A stretch of 64,000 nt of DNA, from positions 225,496 through 289,495 of the forward strand of contig LJZR01000003.1 in assembly GCA_001314865.1 (NCBI GenBank), read 5' to 3'. The notes beneath the pieces are model-generated. The model was not told the origin of the DNA, searched no databases, and saw only the letters and a program-made list of their open reading frames with translations. Of the stretch, positions 9,993-19,142 are shown piece after piece. The translations under genes and the position numbers were made by a program. Every line of letters begins with the position of its first letter. The stretch's first letter is position 1. The stretch comes from Phormidesmis priestleyi Ana. Lineage in GTDB: Bacteria > Cyanobacteriota > Cyanobacteriia > Phormidesmidales > Phormidesmidaceae.

Positions 9993-10158
9993 AGTGGTTT
10001 ATCTAGCGGCGCCTCTCCGAGGTTTGACACGGCTCAGAAGCCCACGCGCAATGGTACGAGCAACACAGGTGTTGGCGGTTTTTTTCTCCGCAGGCACGGC
10101 TACTCATATGACGGAGCAAATCGGTTACTGGTGTGCCCCTAGCATCCACTAGGATGAA

Positions 10159-10218
10159 ACAATTTCTGATAACACAATTTCTGATAACACAATTTCTGAT
10201 AACACAATTTCTGATAAC
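10159..10218. repeat. 15-bp tandem repeat x4, unit ACAATTTCTGATAAC
   Basis: Four perfect contiguous copies in the spacer between gap1 and the DUF4346 gene. The lack of drift suggests recent expansion. Confidence 0.93.
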
Positions 10219-10624
10219 AACGGATAAGCCCAATCCTTGGTCAGCGCAATTTTTCAATCCCTTATAAAGCCGGATAATTAGTGACAGATAATGTTGTCAT
10301 CCATCAGGCTTTTTTGTTACAGCATGTGCCTGCGATATGCGGGCTTGAGTCTTTTCCAAACTCATCATCAAAACCCTTGGTGTCAGCGGGCTCACCATGC
10401 TTTTTGCTGACCGAGTATACCTTATATAAGCGTCGATTTACAGGGGCTTCATCGAATCAAAGAAATTGGTTAAAAATGTGTTTTAGGAGACGGACTATGG
10501 GTTGTTCTCGTCCTAATCTTTTATTAGTCTTTTAATAGATTAGTAACTTAGCTTTTAGGTCATTACTTTGCTCGTTGGAACCGCCCTTTATCTCACTACC
10601 TTCGTTTGCCTTAGTCTCTCTTGC

Positions 10625-11119
10625 TCAATCCTGTATGTATTCCGTACCCTCGATTAGCGCTATCTCTGCCCTAACGAACTCACGGCCTAAGTAAGCCGCA
10701 TGATCTAAGTAACTAATCGGACAAGAATTCTCCTTGTCCTCAAATATTTTCATACACAGCTCTTTAGCTGTTCGCCCGGTAAAGAGTTGTTCTGACTGGC
10801 GCGGTTTGCCGCTACCGTTTACACACAGGGGCTCTCCGGTCTCAGGATCGCAGGCGAGTCCTTTATCGTTAATGGTATTGGTGAAGTGCTTGGCACACAA
10901 CAACTTGGCTTCACGATCTATGTAGATGAGAAAGTAGCCGTCTGGATCTAGCTCAATGAAACGCTTGGAGAGCTTGTTGTCGAGTATGGCAAGTGCCTGG
11001 GCATCGACTGGCGCATCGACTGGCGCATCGACTGACTGGGCAGGCACTTTCGCTGCATCTGCGACTTGTGAAGGTTGAGTCGGTAGGTTGGGTGTAGCGG
11101 TTGTCGCGGTTGTCGCCAT
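10625..11119 (-). CDS. DUF4346-type cyanobacterial protein
   Basis: 164-aa protein of unknown function. From about residue 45 it matches the pattern of the cyanobacterial DUF4346 family: ELDPDGYFLIYIDREAKLL, AKHFTNTINDKGLACDPETG and GRTAKELCMKIFE, then a C-terminal helix with SYLDHAAYLGREFVRAE. The N-terminal ~45 residues are low-complexity, Ala/Thr/Pro-rich and include VDAPVDAPVDAQ, encoded by three 12-bp repeats at 11001-11036. No membrane segment or metal motif is evident apart from scattered Cys. It is followed on the same strand by nothing close; the divergent partner upstream is spaced about 150 bp. The family assignment rests on recalled signature sequence. Confidence 0.75.
   Translation of the reverse strand: MATTATTATPNLPTQPSQVADAAKVPAQSVDAPVDAPVDAQALAILDNKLSKRFIELDPDGYFLIYIDREAKLLCAKHFTNTINDKGLACDPETGEPLCVNGSGKPRQSEQLFTGRTAKELCMKIFEDKENSCPISYLDHAAYLGREFVRAEIALIEGTEYIQD
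11001..11036. repeat. In-frame 12-bp tandem repeat x3 in the DUF4346 gene
   Basis: Three copies of GCATCGACTGGC (last copy GCATCGACTGAC) encode a V-D-A-P repeat in the N-terminal linker. Confidence 0.9.
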
Positions 11120-11270
11120 AGGGAAATGTGGGTTCGCGGTGTAACAAAACGGCCTGTGTTTCCAGACTGTGTTTTGTTTTGGTTCACTATTTTATCGTGC
11201 CATATGAGGCGATCGCGCAGGCCATTCGTAAATCTCATTGATGATGGGCCATCGCGATCGCTCATAAGCA

Positions 11271-12476
11271 CTACACTTTTTCCGCTTCTACCAACGGGAT
11301 TTCCATATTCAGGTCTTTAATCGGTAGACCAGCATTAATTTCATCTATTTGGCATTGTTCGGCTGCGTTAATGCGACCAATGTAGTTGCCCAAAATTTGG
11401 TTCAGCTCAGGTGAGTAAAAGCGGTGGAGGCTGTAGTTAGGCGTTGCCGGGAATCCGCGACGCTTTTTGTGACGCCCACCGGCACCTGGATCAAAGGTTT
11501 GGATGCCGTTAGCGATCGCCCATTCAATCGGCTCGTAGTAGCAAGCGCTAAAGTGCAGATTGTTGTATTCCTCAAACGATCCCCAGTAACGACCGTAAAG
11601 GCGATCGCCTTTGCGCAGGCAAAAGGACATACCCACCGGATCAGAACTTTCTGCCGTATAGGCGGCGAAAATGACTGTGCGATCGCGCCAAACCGGATAT
11701 AGCTGCTGAAAAAACTCGCGCGTGAGGTATTTACTGCCCCACCAGCCAAACTTATCGCAGGTATCGCTATAAAAGTCATACACCTTCAAACACATCGCTG
11801 GCGTGAGATCCTCGCCAGTATGTACTTTAAAGTGAATCCCTGCTTTTTCAACAGACTTACGCTCGCGCTTAATATTGCGCCGCTGATTCGCATTGAACTG
11901 AGCGAGGTAGTCATCAAAACGGCTAAAGCCGCGATTTCTCCAAACATAGCTATGGTGCAGCCATTTATGAAATCCCAAGGATTCCATCTGGCCCTGCCAA
12001 TCAGGATCAACATACAAGAAATTGCAGCCCGAAATATCATGCTTACGGCAAAAGTCATCAATCAGGCTGACCAAAATTTTATTCACTTCTGCCTCATCTT
12101 CACTCGGCGCGATCAAAAATCGGTAGCCCTCAGCAGGGGTAAAGGGCGACATGCCCAACAGCTTAGGATAGTAGCTAATGCCCAGCCGTTCAGCTAGCTC
12201 AGCCCACTGATGATCGAACACAAATTCGCCATAGCTATGACCCTTCAAATACAGCGGCGCAGCAGCAACCAGCGTTTCATCATGCCAAAGCGTCAGGTGG
12301 TTAGGCAACCAGCCAGTTTTGGGGCCAGTGCTGTTAGAGGTTTCCATATTATTCAGCCATGCCCATTCTAGACCGGGCGTCGGTAGCGGCAGGGCCATGG
12401 CATCCCACTGCTCAGCTGAAATATCCGATAGGCGATTCATCCAACGGGCGGTGTACTGCTTTGAGGAAGTCGGCAC
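11271..12476 (-). CDS. FemAB-like/GNAT-fold protein (DUF482 family)
   Basis: 401-aa cytosolic protein of the FemAB-like acyltransferase group (DUF482/COG3146, often labelled peptidogalycan biosynthesis protein). Typical family sequence includes DHQWAELAERLGISYYPKLLGMSPFTP, NANQRRNIKRERK and DPGAGGRHKKRRGF near the C-terminus. FemAB relatives move an aminoacyl or acyl group; the substrate of this family is not established. The start is GTG at 12476 (residues PTSSKQYTARWM follow); an internal ATG 12 codons later is possible. It sits beside a RibD-C reductase on the same strand, but a 110-bp spacer with a repeat array separates them. Confidence 0.88.
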   Translation of the reverse strand: MPTSSKQYTARWMNRLSDISAEQWDAMALPLPTPGLEWAWLNNMETSNSTGPKTGWLPNHLTLWHDETLVAAAPLYLKGHSYGEFVFDHQWAELAERLGISYYPKLLGMSPFTPAEGYRFLIAPSEDEAEVNKILVSLIDDFCRKHDISGCNFLYVDPDWQGQMESLGFHKWLHHSYVWRNRGFSRFDDYLAQFNANQRRNIKRERKSVEKAGIHFKVHTGEDLTPAMCLKVYDFYSDTCDKFGWWGSKYLTREFFQQLYPVWRDRTVIFAAYTAESSDPVGMSFCLRKGDRLYGRYWGSFEEYNNLHFSACYYEPIEWAIANGIQTFDPGAGGRHKKRRGFPATPNYSLHRFYSPELNQILGNYIGRINAAEQCQIDEINAGLPIKDLNMEIPLVEAEKV

Positions 12477-12554
12477 GGTGGGTAGGAAGGTGTTAAAGGG
12501 TTCCTATATAGAGTAGTAGAAGTTTGAAAAAGATGGCGGCACAGTCGTTTTTTA

Positions 12555-12593
12555 GCAAATCTACAGTGCAAATCTATAGTGCAAATCTACAGT
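12555..12593. repeat. 13-bp tandem repeat x3, unit GCAAATCTACAGT
   Basis: Three copies, the middle one differing at one base, between the RibD-C reductase stop codon and the upstream end of the FemAB-like gene. Confidence 0.88.
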
Positions 12594-13405
12594 GCCAAAA
12601 CTTGATAGTGCAAAAACACTTCATCGCCTTCCACGGTTGCAGACAACAGCTTTAGCCTGGGTGTTCTCGGTAGCGTAAAACCCAACCCGCCAACAGGCGT
12701 CGGCGCAGTTTTACCACCAATCAACAAAGGGCATACCGTAAGGTACAGCTCGTCTATAAACCCATCAGTGAGTAAAGAGGCAACAAGCTCACTACCACCC
12801 ATAACGAGTAAGCGTTGGATGGGTCGGCGACTGGTCGAGTCTGAAAGGGATGACTGACCAGTACGTAACTCCTGCATGAGGTTGTGCCAGTTGAAAGGAC
12901 GCTCGGTGATCAGGGTGTGATCAAAAGGCCTTTGGTGAGGCCTTTGGCGAGGCGGTTGAAGAGGTGGTTGAAGAGGTGGTTGAGGAAGCTGCTGGGGATC
13001 AAGGTTTTGAACAGAGGGCCTTTTTTGAGCGAGTCTGGCCCGCCAGTACTGAATGCCTTCGGCAGTGGTAATGAGCCAACGGGGCACCGGCTGAGAGAAA
13101 AAACGGCAGTTCGGGTCGAGGTTGCCAGTGGCGGTACAGACGATTTGAATGGGTTGGTCAGGCGATCGCCGCACTGCAAGCAAGGCTGGATCTGTGACAG
13201 ACATCGTTGTCCCATAAGCTCGCAAGGTGCCTGCACCGAATAAGGTCGCGTCCGATTTAGCAATCTGCGCTTGTAAATGCGCCTGATCAGCGGGTGAAGG
13301 AAATCGAGCAGCTGAGCGACTGGCATCGGCAATTTTGCCATCGGCGCTCATCGCCAAAATGGCGGTGATGTATGGACGAGGCTTGAGATCAGGCAATTTT
13401 TTCAT
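12587..13405 (-). CDS. RibD C-terminal-type reductase (dihydrofolate-reductase fold)
   Basis: 272-aa stand-alone member of the RibD C-terminal domain family, related to the pyrimidine reductase of riboflavin synthesis and to DHFR. Visible features: PRPYITAILAMSADGKIA at the N-terminus, GAGTLRAYG, and the C-terminal LVMGGSELVASLLTDGFIDELYLTVCPLLIGG. There is no deaminase domain. A proline/glutamine-rich insertion (about residues 140-165, pattern QPPLQPPLQPP) interrupts the fold and comes from a 12-bp repeat in the DNA. ATG at 13405 (MKKLPDLKPRPY) is chosen over an upstream start at 13519, which would add 38 unconserved residues. In riboflavin synthesis it could be a separate reductase, but the substrate is not proven. 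Confidence 0.85.
   Translation of the reverse strand: MKKLPDLKPRPYITAILAMSADGKIADASRSAARFPSPADQAHLQAQIAKSDATLFGAGTLRAYGTTMSVTDPALLAVRRSPDQPIQIVCTATGNLDPNCRFFSQPVPRWLITTAEGIQYWRARLAQKRPSVQNLDPQQLPQPPLQPPLQPPRQRPHQRPFDHTLITERPFNWHNLMQELRTGQSSLSDSTSRRPIQRLLVMGGSELVASLLTDGFIDELYLTVCPLLIGGKTAPTPVGGLGFTLPRTPRLKLLSATVEGDEVFLHYQVLAL
12930..12992. repeat. In-frame ~12-bp repeats in the RibD-C reductase gene
   Basis: Diverged units of the types GAGGCCTTTGGT and GAGGTGGTTGAA encode the Pro/Gln/Arg-rich insertion of the reductase. Confidence 0.8.
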
Positions 13406-13625
13406 GGAGTGCAGGCAAGTGCAGGCAAGTGCAGACAATAGCCGCCGATTTAGCACAAACGATAGACTATTGGAATAGCTTAAATAGCGGCAAAGGAAGC
13501 GAAATTCACTGATATACAAGCCGGGGTATCATTTCACCTCAATCCTTTACCTTTATTAAAAACTTGGCTTAACTTAGCGCCTTATGCATCTAAGGGGACT
13601 GACTTAATAGATAATCTACGTAGAG

Positions 13626-13653
13626 TTGACTATTATACGGCGTGCTTTAATCT
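13626..13653 (+). promoter_or_regulatory. Candidate sigma-70-type promoter of the Cache/HAMP kinase
   Basis: TTGACT at 13626-13631 and TAATCT at 13648-13653 are separated by 16 bp, 85 bp upstream of the kinase ATG. Confidence 0.4.
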
Positions 13654-13737
13654 ACAGCCTTTTGTATGCTTTGCATGGAAGTCTTCTCCGTGTTTACTCA
13701 ACGACATGAGCCGTGAGTCCACTATCTCTCTAGCGCT

Positions 13738-15918
13738 ATGGCCCATCATCCGCGATCGCTCCGACGCAATCTCCTTTTTAAGATACTGGCCTTTAGCCTG
13801 CCGATTTTGATAGTGGGTCAGCTAGTGGCATTGCGTAAGGCGAAAAGCAGCCTGCTAAAAACCGCCCGCCAGAATCTAACCAGCAGTGCTATTCGCAAAG
13901 CAGAAGAGCTGGGAACTGGCGTACAGTCAATAGAAGCCAGCCTGAACTTAATCGAAAAAACGCCTGCTTTTCAATCGGGAGACGCCGAGCAAATCAAGCA
14001 AACACTGTTTGAATTCTCTGAAAGTTCGCCCTATACCATCAACTGCATAGAGCTCCTAGCGCCCCTCGCAGAAACGGCTACGGTCAACACCTGTGCTGAC
14101 CAATCAGGCAAGCGTTCTATCATTCCAAGTGCCAAGCAGGTGCCCTGGCTGCAAAGTGGCAGCGTAGAACAATCAGACTTTTACGTGTTTTCACCCGGCC
14201 CCGACGCCGTCACAGCCACTCCTCCAGACTCAGACAGAGCACTGATTAAATTTGTAGTCGCCAGCCCAATTTACAGCTCAGAAGGCAAGCTGCGCTACAC
14301 CATCGCCATGGAAATCTGCATCGATCAGCTGCAAGATATTGCCGATCAGTCACTCGTTGGAGAGACCGTTGTCATTGACCCTAGCAACGTCATCATTACG
14401 CACCCTGATCCGTATCAAGTGGGCAAAAACATTGCCGAGGTGTCCGATGGGCCTCGGCTAAAGAGCATGATCGGCCATGTCAAAGCAGGCAACAGCAACT
14501 TCATTCATCTTTTCCATTTTTTGCCCGGCGAGGGTGACCGAGAATGGTTGGCTGGATACAGCGGTTTCAAGGTACCTGTTAGCCCCAAAAAAGACAATCA
14601 ATGGACCGTACTGGCTGTAACGCCGCTTGATAGAGCGCTCTCGGGGCTTGGTGAGATTCGTACCGTAATGGCCATACTGACGGCAGGGCTATTGATTGCC
14701 AGTAGTTTGCTGGCGCTATTCGTCGCGCGTGGCTTTTCGCTCCCCATCGAACGGCTGATTCGCTACACCCAATCTATAGACGATCTTTCACAGCTCAAGA
14801 AGGCACCGCACAGTTCTAACATTTGGGAGCTGGACTATTTGGGTACTGTGATTGAACGAATGCTACACCGCTTAGAGGAAAACTCGTCTGAGCTGCGCCG
14901 CGCCTGGAAAGATGCACAAATGGCTAACCAACTCAAAAATGAGTTCTTAGCGAATACCTCTCATGAGCTAAGAACGCCGCTCAACGGCATTATTGGTTCT
15001 ATCCGCGTGATTCGCGATGATTTGTGTGACTCTCGCGATGAGGAGCTAGATTTTTTACAGCAGGCCGATAAGGCAGCGCTGCATCTACTGTCCATCATTG
15101 AAGATATTTTAAGTATCGCCAAAATTGAAGCCGGTACGCTAGATATTAATGTCGCGACGTTTGATTTGCGACATATTTTGAAAGATGTACTGGACATGCA
15201 AGTGTTTCAGTTCCAACAAAAGGGAATCCGACTCATTTTTCCTGAAATAAAAGAACCGGTTATGGTTTCGGTTGATCGCTCTCGCTTTAAGCAGGTGCTG
15301 CTTAACGTACTTTCTAATGCGATGAAATTTACAGACGAGGGCTCAGTTGAGGTCAGCATCACAACAGAGATGGGAGCGTCGCCCGCCTCGCCCACGGCCC
15401 ATGAGCTATCCATGAATCGCTCACCCGTAACCGAACAGTATGATCAGCTGTTACGCCCACTTGACCCTCGGGTCAAAATCACTGTCAAAGACACGGGCAT
15501 CGGCATTGATCCGCAGCAGTTGCATAAGCTATTCAAACCCTTTGTAATGGTCGATGGTTCACATACTCGGCCCTATGAAGGAACCGGACTCGGCCTAGCG
15601 ATTTCACAGAACTTTGTCCGGCTGATGCAGGGCGATATGACTATTACAAGCGAGGGCGAAGGCAAAGGCTCAACGGTCACCATTTGGATTCCTTGGATTG
15701 TGGCAGATATCACGAGCAAAGATATTGATATGAAAATCGACGCTTTGGAGAATCATGAAAACAGTGAACTCAAAGAACAACTCGGCAAGTTCAACAACAG
15801 ACTCGCATCAGAGAGCATTTCAGAAAGAAGAGTTTCAGAAAAGAAAGTTTCAGAAAAGAGAGCTTCAATAGAAAAACCTTCAATAGACGGTCATCCTGCC
15901 GCATCACACACAAGATAG
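13738..15918 (+). CDS. Membrane sensor histidine kinase (Cache-HAMP-HisKA-HATPase)
   Basis: 726-aa transmembrane kinase. TM1 lies at about residues 11-32, followed by a ~275-residue periplasmic sensor of double-Cache type (FVVASPIYSSEGKLRYTIA, VIDPSNVIITHPDP), TM2 at about 309-331, a HAMP linker, then HisKA with phosphoacceptor His409 in NTSHELRTPLNG and HATPase with N box NVLSNAMKFTDEG, G1 DTGIGIDPQQ and G2 GTGLGLAIS. Cache domains usually bind small molecules outside the cytoplasmic membrane; the ligand is unknown. The C-terminal ~60 residues are charged and repetitive (SERRVSEKKVSEKRAS), encoded by 15-bp repeats at about 15818-15865. No response regulator is adjacent. Confidence 0.94.
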   Translation: MAHHPRSLRRNLLFKILAFSLPILIVGQLVALRKAKSSLLKTARQNLTSSAIRKAEELGTGVQSIEASLNLIEKTPAFQSGDAEQIKQTLFEFSESSPYTINCIELLAPLAETATVNTCADQSGKRSIIPSAKQVPWLQSGSVEQSDFYVFSPGPDAVTATPPDSDRALIKFVVASPIYSSEGKLRYTIAMEICIDQLQDIADQSLVGETVVIDPSNVIITHPDPYQVGKNIAEVSDGPRLKSMIGHVKAGNSNFIHLFHFLPGEGDREWLAGYSGFKVPVSPKKDNQWTVLAVTPLDRALSGLGEIRTVMAILTAGLLIASSLLALFVARGFSLPIERLIRYTQSIDDLSQLKKAPHSSNIWELDYLGTVIERMLHRLEENSSELRRAWKDAQMANQLKNEFLANTSHELRTPLNGIIGSIRVIRDDLCDSRDEELDFLQQADKAALHLLSIIEDILSIAKIEAGTLDINVATFDLRHILKDVLDMQVFQFQQKGIRLIFPEIKEPVMVSVDRSRFKQVLLNVLSNAMKFTDEGSVEVSITTEMGASPASPTAHELSMNRSPVTEQYDQLLRPLDPRVKITVKDTGIGIDPQQLHKLFKPFVMVDGSHTRPYEGTGLGLAISQNFVRLMQGDMTITSEGEGKGSTVTIWIPWIVADITSKDIDMKIDALENHENSELKEQLGKFNNRLASESISERRVSEKKVSEKRASIEKPSIDGHPAASHTR
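15818..15865. repeat. In-frame 15-bp tandem repeat at the kinase 3' end
   Basis: Three units of the type TTTCAGAAAAGAAAG encode the V/I-S-E-K/R-R/K repeat in the kinase C-terminal tail. Confidence 0.85.
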
Positions 15919-16018
15919 CAATCAAGATAGCTATTGCCCATTCAAGCATTCGGGCCTAATTGGGGCTAAGCTAATTTGGGCCGCTTCGTTCGAGTAGCAC
16001 TCTCTTCAACTAACTCAA

Positions 16019-16615
16019 CTACAGTAGAGCTTCGATCTCTTTTACTTGCGCTAGATATCTCTCTTCTTTAATCACCGCATTTTCTGGTAAGTCAAGCTTT
16101 GATGCTAGCGTTACCCAAGAACGACAGCCGCCATAGGTAGGTTGCCAAGGTAGTGTAATGTCATTGTGAAATCGATGAGCGCGCAGGGCGAGCACATATA
16201 GCGGTTGATTAGGCTTCCATTTCAATCGAGTTTGGGCGAGGTCGGGCTGCCAAATATGGAAAGGCGCGATCGCCTCCACCTTATTAGCATCGTCCGTTAA
16301 AAAAATATGCGTGATTTCAGCCCAAGCTTTGAGCGTAATAGTTTCAGGGTGCCAGCCCGGCGGAACGGGCGTCACGGCTGATTGGTATTGAGCCTTAAGG
16401 AGTTCGGGCTTTTGATGCTCGTAGGTGGGAAACAAGACGACTCGATTGGCTTCGGCAGAAAATTTTCCGTTGTGCTCTCTAATGCCACCTTTGCGCAGAA
16501 TCAAAATGGTTTCACCTTGGGCGATCGCATCTACCGCAACTGACCATTCTTTCAGAGCGATTGTCACAGCCGTACTCTGAACGCTTTCTGTCTGCACAGC
16601 GGTTTCTGCCTGCAT
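16019..16615 (-). CDS. DUF1802 family protein
   Basis: 198-aa cytosolic protein of the DUF1802 family, found mainly in cyanobacteria and a few other bacteria; function unknown. Recognisable stretches are ALKEWSVAVDAIAQGETILILRKGGI, FPTYEHQKPELLK and LYVLALRAHRF. The ATG at 16615 is preceded at 7 nt by a strong AGGAGGT Shine-Dalgarno site, a clear exception among genes here and decisive against an ATG eight codons further upstream. The gene is followed 5' by the lipoprotein gene on the same strand (60 bp apart). Confidence 0.88.
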   Translation of the reverse strand: MQAETAVQTESVQSTAVTIALKEWSVAVDAIAQGETILILRKGGIREHNGKFSAEANRVVLFPTYEHQKPELLKAQYQSAVTPVPPGWHPETITLKAWAEITHIFLTDDANKVEAIAPFHIWQPDLAQTRLKWKPNQPLYVLALRAHRFHNDITLPWQPTYGGCRSWVTLASKLDLPENAVIKEERYLAQVKEIEALL

Positions 16616-16674
16616 GAACGTGACCTCCTGAAAAATCAACGCCTGCCCAAGGCAAGCTTATCGTGCCGAGCCCT

Positions 16675-17244
16675 CTAGCAGCCAGCATCTCCGACGACAG
16701 CAATTTCTTGAGACTGGCCTTCTGCCGTCAAGGTAATTGTGCCTGCTGGAATATTAACGGATTCTATTTCGCCAGGTTCACCGAGCGTAACGGCGACATC
16801 CACAGTAATTTCCGGCAAAGGAGGGGGCGTCATCGCATCTGATTCAGTTTCAAAAGACTCAGTTTCAAAAGACTGATTGGTCTGTTGCCCGTAAAACACT
16901 TCACCGCTCGCGGCTGTCCTCACCAAGCGGCGCAGTCCGCCGTTAAGCTTCATAAAAGCCGAGCCCTTCGCAGATTCCAGACCGTTAAAAAACAGCATGC
17001 CATCTGTGCGAAAATCGGCGCCAGAGGATAACAAGGTCATACCGCAGCCGCCCCCACCCGCTGCAAATAGCTCGTCGGCACTATAGGTGCTGACCTCAAC
17101 CGGGAAAGCATTGGATTCTGGGCTAGATTCTATATTTTCAACAGCAGCATCTGGCTCTGTAGCAGGGTTCGTTTCCAAAGAATCTGCACAACCAGACAAA
17201 CTGAAAAAGCATAGGAGCCCACAGGCGATCGCATATTTTTTCAT
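16675..17244 (-). CDS. Predicted lipoprotein of unknown function
   Basis: 189-aa secreted protein. The N-terminus MKKYAIACGLLCFFSLSGCA is a lipoprotein signal peptide with lipobox LSGC, so Cys19 should be lipidated. The mature part has an Asp/Glu/Ser-rich linker, a core with GGGGCGMTLLSSGADFRTDGMLFFNG, and an imperfect five-residue repeat (SFETESFETES) encoded by a 15-bp repeat at 16844-16874. The C-terminus ends in a Cys, giving a possible disulphide with the GGCG cysteine. No family was recognised. It lies between uppS and the DUF1802 gene on the same strand. Confidence 0.8.
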   Translation of the reverse strand: MKKYAIACGLLCFFSLSGCADSLETNPATEPDAAVENIESSPESNAFPVEVSTYSADELFAAGGGGCGMTLLSSGADFRTDGMLFFNGLESAKGSAFMKLNGGLRRLVRTAASGEVFYGQQTNQSFETESFETESDAMTPPPLPEITVDVAVTLGEPGEIESVNIPAGTITLTAEGQSQEIAVVGDAGC

Positions 17245-17314
17245 CGTTTTATTCTCACAGGTTCAGCAATAAAACATGGATAAGCCTAATCGGCCCGTAC
17301 AGCGACCGGAAAAA

Positions 17315-18124
17315 TTAAGGCTTCTCACTGTCGTCTACTTTACCAAAGCGGCGATCGCGCATTTGAAACGCCTTCATCGCCTGATGAAATTCATCCGTGT
17401 CAAAATCTGGCCACAGGGTATCAGTAATGTAAAACTCAGAATAGGCCAGCTGCCAGAGGAGAAAGTTACTGATCCGCATTTCGCCGCTCGTGCGGATCAG
17501 CAAATCAGGGTCACTGATATCTGAGGTATAGAGATGACGACTAAAAAGAGATTCGTCAATGTCTGCTGGCTGGAGTTGGCCCTGTTGCACTTGGGTTGCG
17601 ATCGCCTGACAAGCCTGTAAAATTTCCTGCCGACCACCATAATTAGTCGCAACCGAAAAGCGAATACCTCTATTGTCTTTAGTTTCAATCACCGCTCGGT
17701 CAATTTCGCGCTGCAAGGTTTTAGGGAGCGCCTCTAAGTCACCGACAAACTGAATACGCACCCCCTCTTCCATCATTTCTTTCAGCTCTTGCCGCAGCAC
17801 TCGCTCAAACAGCGTCATCAAAAAATCCACCTCACGAGTCGGCCGACCCCAATTTTCGGTTGAAAAAGCATAAGCCGTCAGCGCATCAATGCCCCAGTCA
17901 CGACAGCAGCGCAGCAGCTTTTTAAGCGTATCAACACCCTTTCGATGGCCCATTATTCTAGGCAGTCCTCGCTGCTTTGCCCAGCGCCCATTGCCGTCCA
18001 TAATGACCGCTACATGAGCAGGCATTCGGCCTGGAATCAAGTCATCGGGAAGCGCTGATGGTGAAGCTGACGAAGAAGCTGACGATGAAACAGATGCAGT
18101 AGAAACCGTGAAATTGGCTGTCAT
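17315..18124 (-). CDS. uppS: Isoprenyl transferase (undecaprenyl-diphosphate synthase)
   Basis: cis-Prenyltransferase that extends farnesyl diphosphate with isopentenyl diphosphate to make the C55 carrier lipid for cell-wall synthesis. The catalytic region is [17 protein letters not shown] with Asp43, followed by [14 protein letters not shown] and the C-terminal [15 protein letters not shown]. Length 269 aa. The N-terminal ~25 residues are a Ser/Ala tract ([14 protein letters not shown]) not found in the core family, encoded by short repeats around 18060-18090. Its ATG overlaps the stop codon of cdaA (ATGA at 18121-18124), indicating translational coupling. Confidence 0.96.
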   Translation of the reverse strand: MTANFTVSTASVSSSASSSASPSALPDDLIPGRMPAHVAVIMDGNGRWAKQRGLPRIMGHRKGVDTLKKLLRCCRDWGIDALTAYAFSTENWGRPTREVDFLMTLFERVLRQELKEMMEEGVRIQFVGDLEALPKTLQREIDRAVIETKDNRGIRFSVATNYGGRQEILQACQAIATQVQQGQLQPADIDESLFSRHLYTSDISDPDLLIRTSGEMRISNFLLWQLAYSEFYITDTLWPDFDTDEFHQAMKAFQMRDRRFGKVDDSEKP

Positions 18125-19002
18125 TTCTTGTCCTGAGGAGTGGGGCGGGGGAGCTTACGCTGTAAAGAACTCAAAAAGTTAATACCCTTTAGACTCAATC
18201 GCCGCCCCAAGCTACGCAGCTGGGGCGCGACCGTATCACCATCTGCCGAGGGCGAAAACTTATCGACTAGCAATTCCCTCAGTTTACTGCTGGTAAGGGG
18301 ACGATTTAAAATTCCTTGTTGCGCGACCGAAATTGACCCGGTCTCCTCCGAGACAACTACGCACAGGCAATGCTCTACGCGCTCAGTAATGCCCATCGCG
18401 GCCCGATGCCGGGTGCCCAACTGACGAGAAGCATCCTTTTCTGAAATCGGTAAAATAACACCTGCGGCCAGTATACGTGATCCGCGAATCAGCACTGCGC
18501 CGTCATGCAGCAGCGTCGTCGTTTGAAAAATTGTCTGCAACAGCTCCCGTGAAAGCTCAGCATTTAACCGCACACCCGGCACCGAAAAATCGCTCTCTTC
18601 AATAGGCTCATCTGTCTCCAAAATCATCAGCGCCCCTGTGCGATTTTGGCTGAGCCCCTTGACGGCCTCTACAAGTTCGTCAATCACGCTGTTTGCCGTC
18701 GAAAGCTGACTCTCTTGAGCGACAAACAGCTGACTGATTTCACCGCGACCAAGCTGCTCTAGCAGCCGCCTAAATTCTGGCACGAGCATAATAGCCAGCG
18801 CCACAGAAGCCCCTAGCAAAAGCTTTTCCATGGCAAAGTGAAGCAGAATCAATCCCAGCACATCGCTAAGAAGAGTTGCTGCCATCAATATCATCAGCCC
18901 CTGCACCATCCACATCGTGCGGCGATCACCCCGGATCACCAGCAGCACCATGTATACCAATGCAACAACTAAACCAATATCAATGATGGTGCGATACCAC
19001 AA
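18121..19002 (-). CDS. cdaA: Diadenylate cyclase CdaA (c-di-AMP synthase)
   Basis: Membrane-bound enzyme making cyclic di-AMP from two ATP. Three N-terminal hydrophobic helices (about residues 8-24, 32-50 and 58-74) precede the DAC domain, whose catalytic motifs are intact: DGA at 167-169 and RHR at 198-200. The basic C-terminal tail ([12 protein letters not shown]) is variable among homologues. Length 293 aa. It is translationally coupled to uppS and lies downstream of lysA on the same strand; both neighbours feed peptidoglycan synthesis, in keeping with the known link between c-di-AMP and envelope/osmotic homeostasis. That functional link is inference for this organism. Confidence 0.95.
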   Translation of the reverse strand: MWYRTIIDIGLVVALVYMVLLVIRGDRRTMWMVQGLMILMAATLLSDVLGLILLHFAMEKLLLGASVALAIMLVPEFRRLLEQLGRGEISQLFVAQESQLSTANSVIDELVEAVKGLSQNRTGALMILETDEPIEESDFSVPGVRLNAELSRELLQTIFQTTTLLHDGAVLIRGSRILAAGVILPISEKDASRQLGTRHRAAMGITERVEHCLCVVVSEETGSISVAQQGILNRPLTSSKLRELLVDKFSPSADGDTVAPQLRSLGRRLSLKGINFLSSLQRKLPRPTPQDKK

Positions 19003-19142
19003 GAGTCAGACCTGTTTCACCGTTACCGCTGTTTCTACTAAACAACCTACCTGCTTCAGTACGTATATAGCCTAACGTATGGATTGTGACTGATGTTAGG
19101 GTACCAGTCGCTGAGATAGCTGACCTTAGCGACGCCCATTGC

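Larger units (their letters stand above)
9797..10624. other. 828-bp gene-free spacer with two repeat arrays
   Basis: Between gap1 and the convergent DUF4346 gene. It holds the gap1 terminator and arrays at 9909-9992 and 10159-10218. Short open frames here (9907-10152, 10281-10535 on the plus strand, 10003-10257 on the minus strand) either translate the repeats or look random, so none is called. Nothing recognisable was found between 10260 and 10624. Confidence 0.5.

Noticed and set aside
9907..10152. Open frame rich in AAYL repeats
   Set aside because: It is only the translation of the 12-bp array at 9909-9992 and runs into unrelated sequence.
10281..10535. 84-codon open frame downstream of gap1
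   Set aside because: No family resemblance, no ribosome-binding site and irregular composition.
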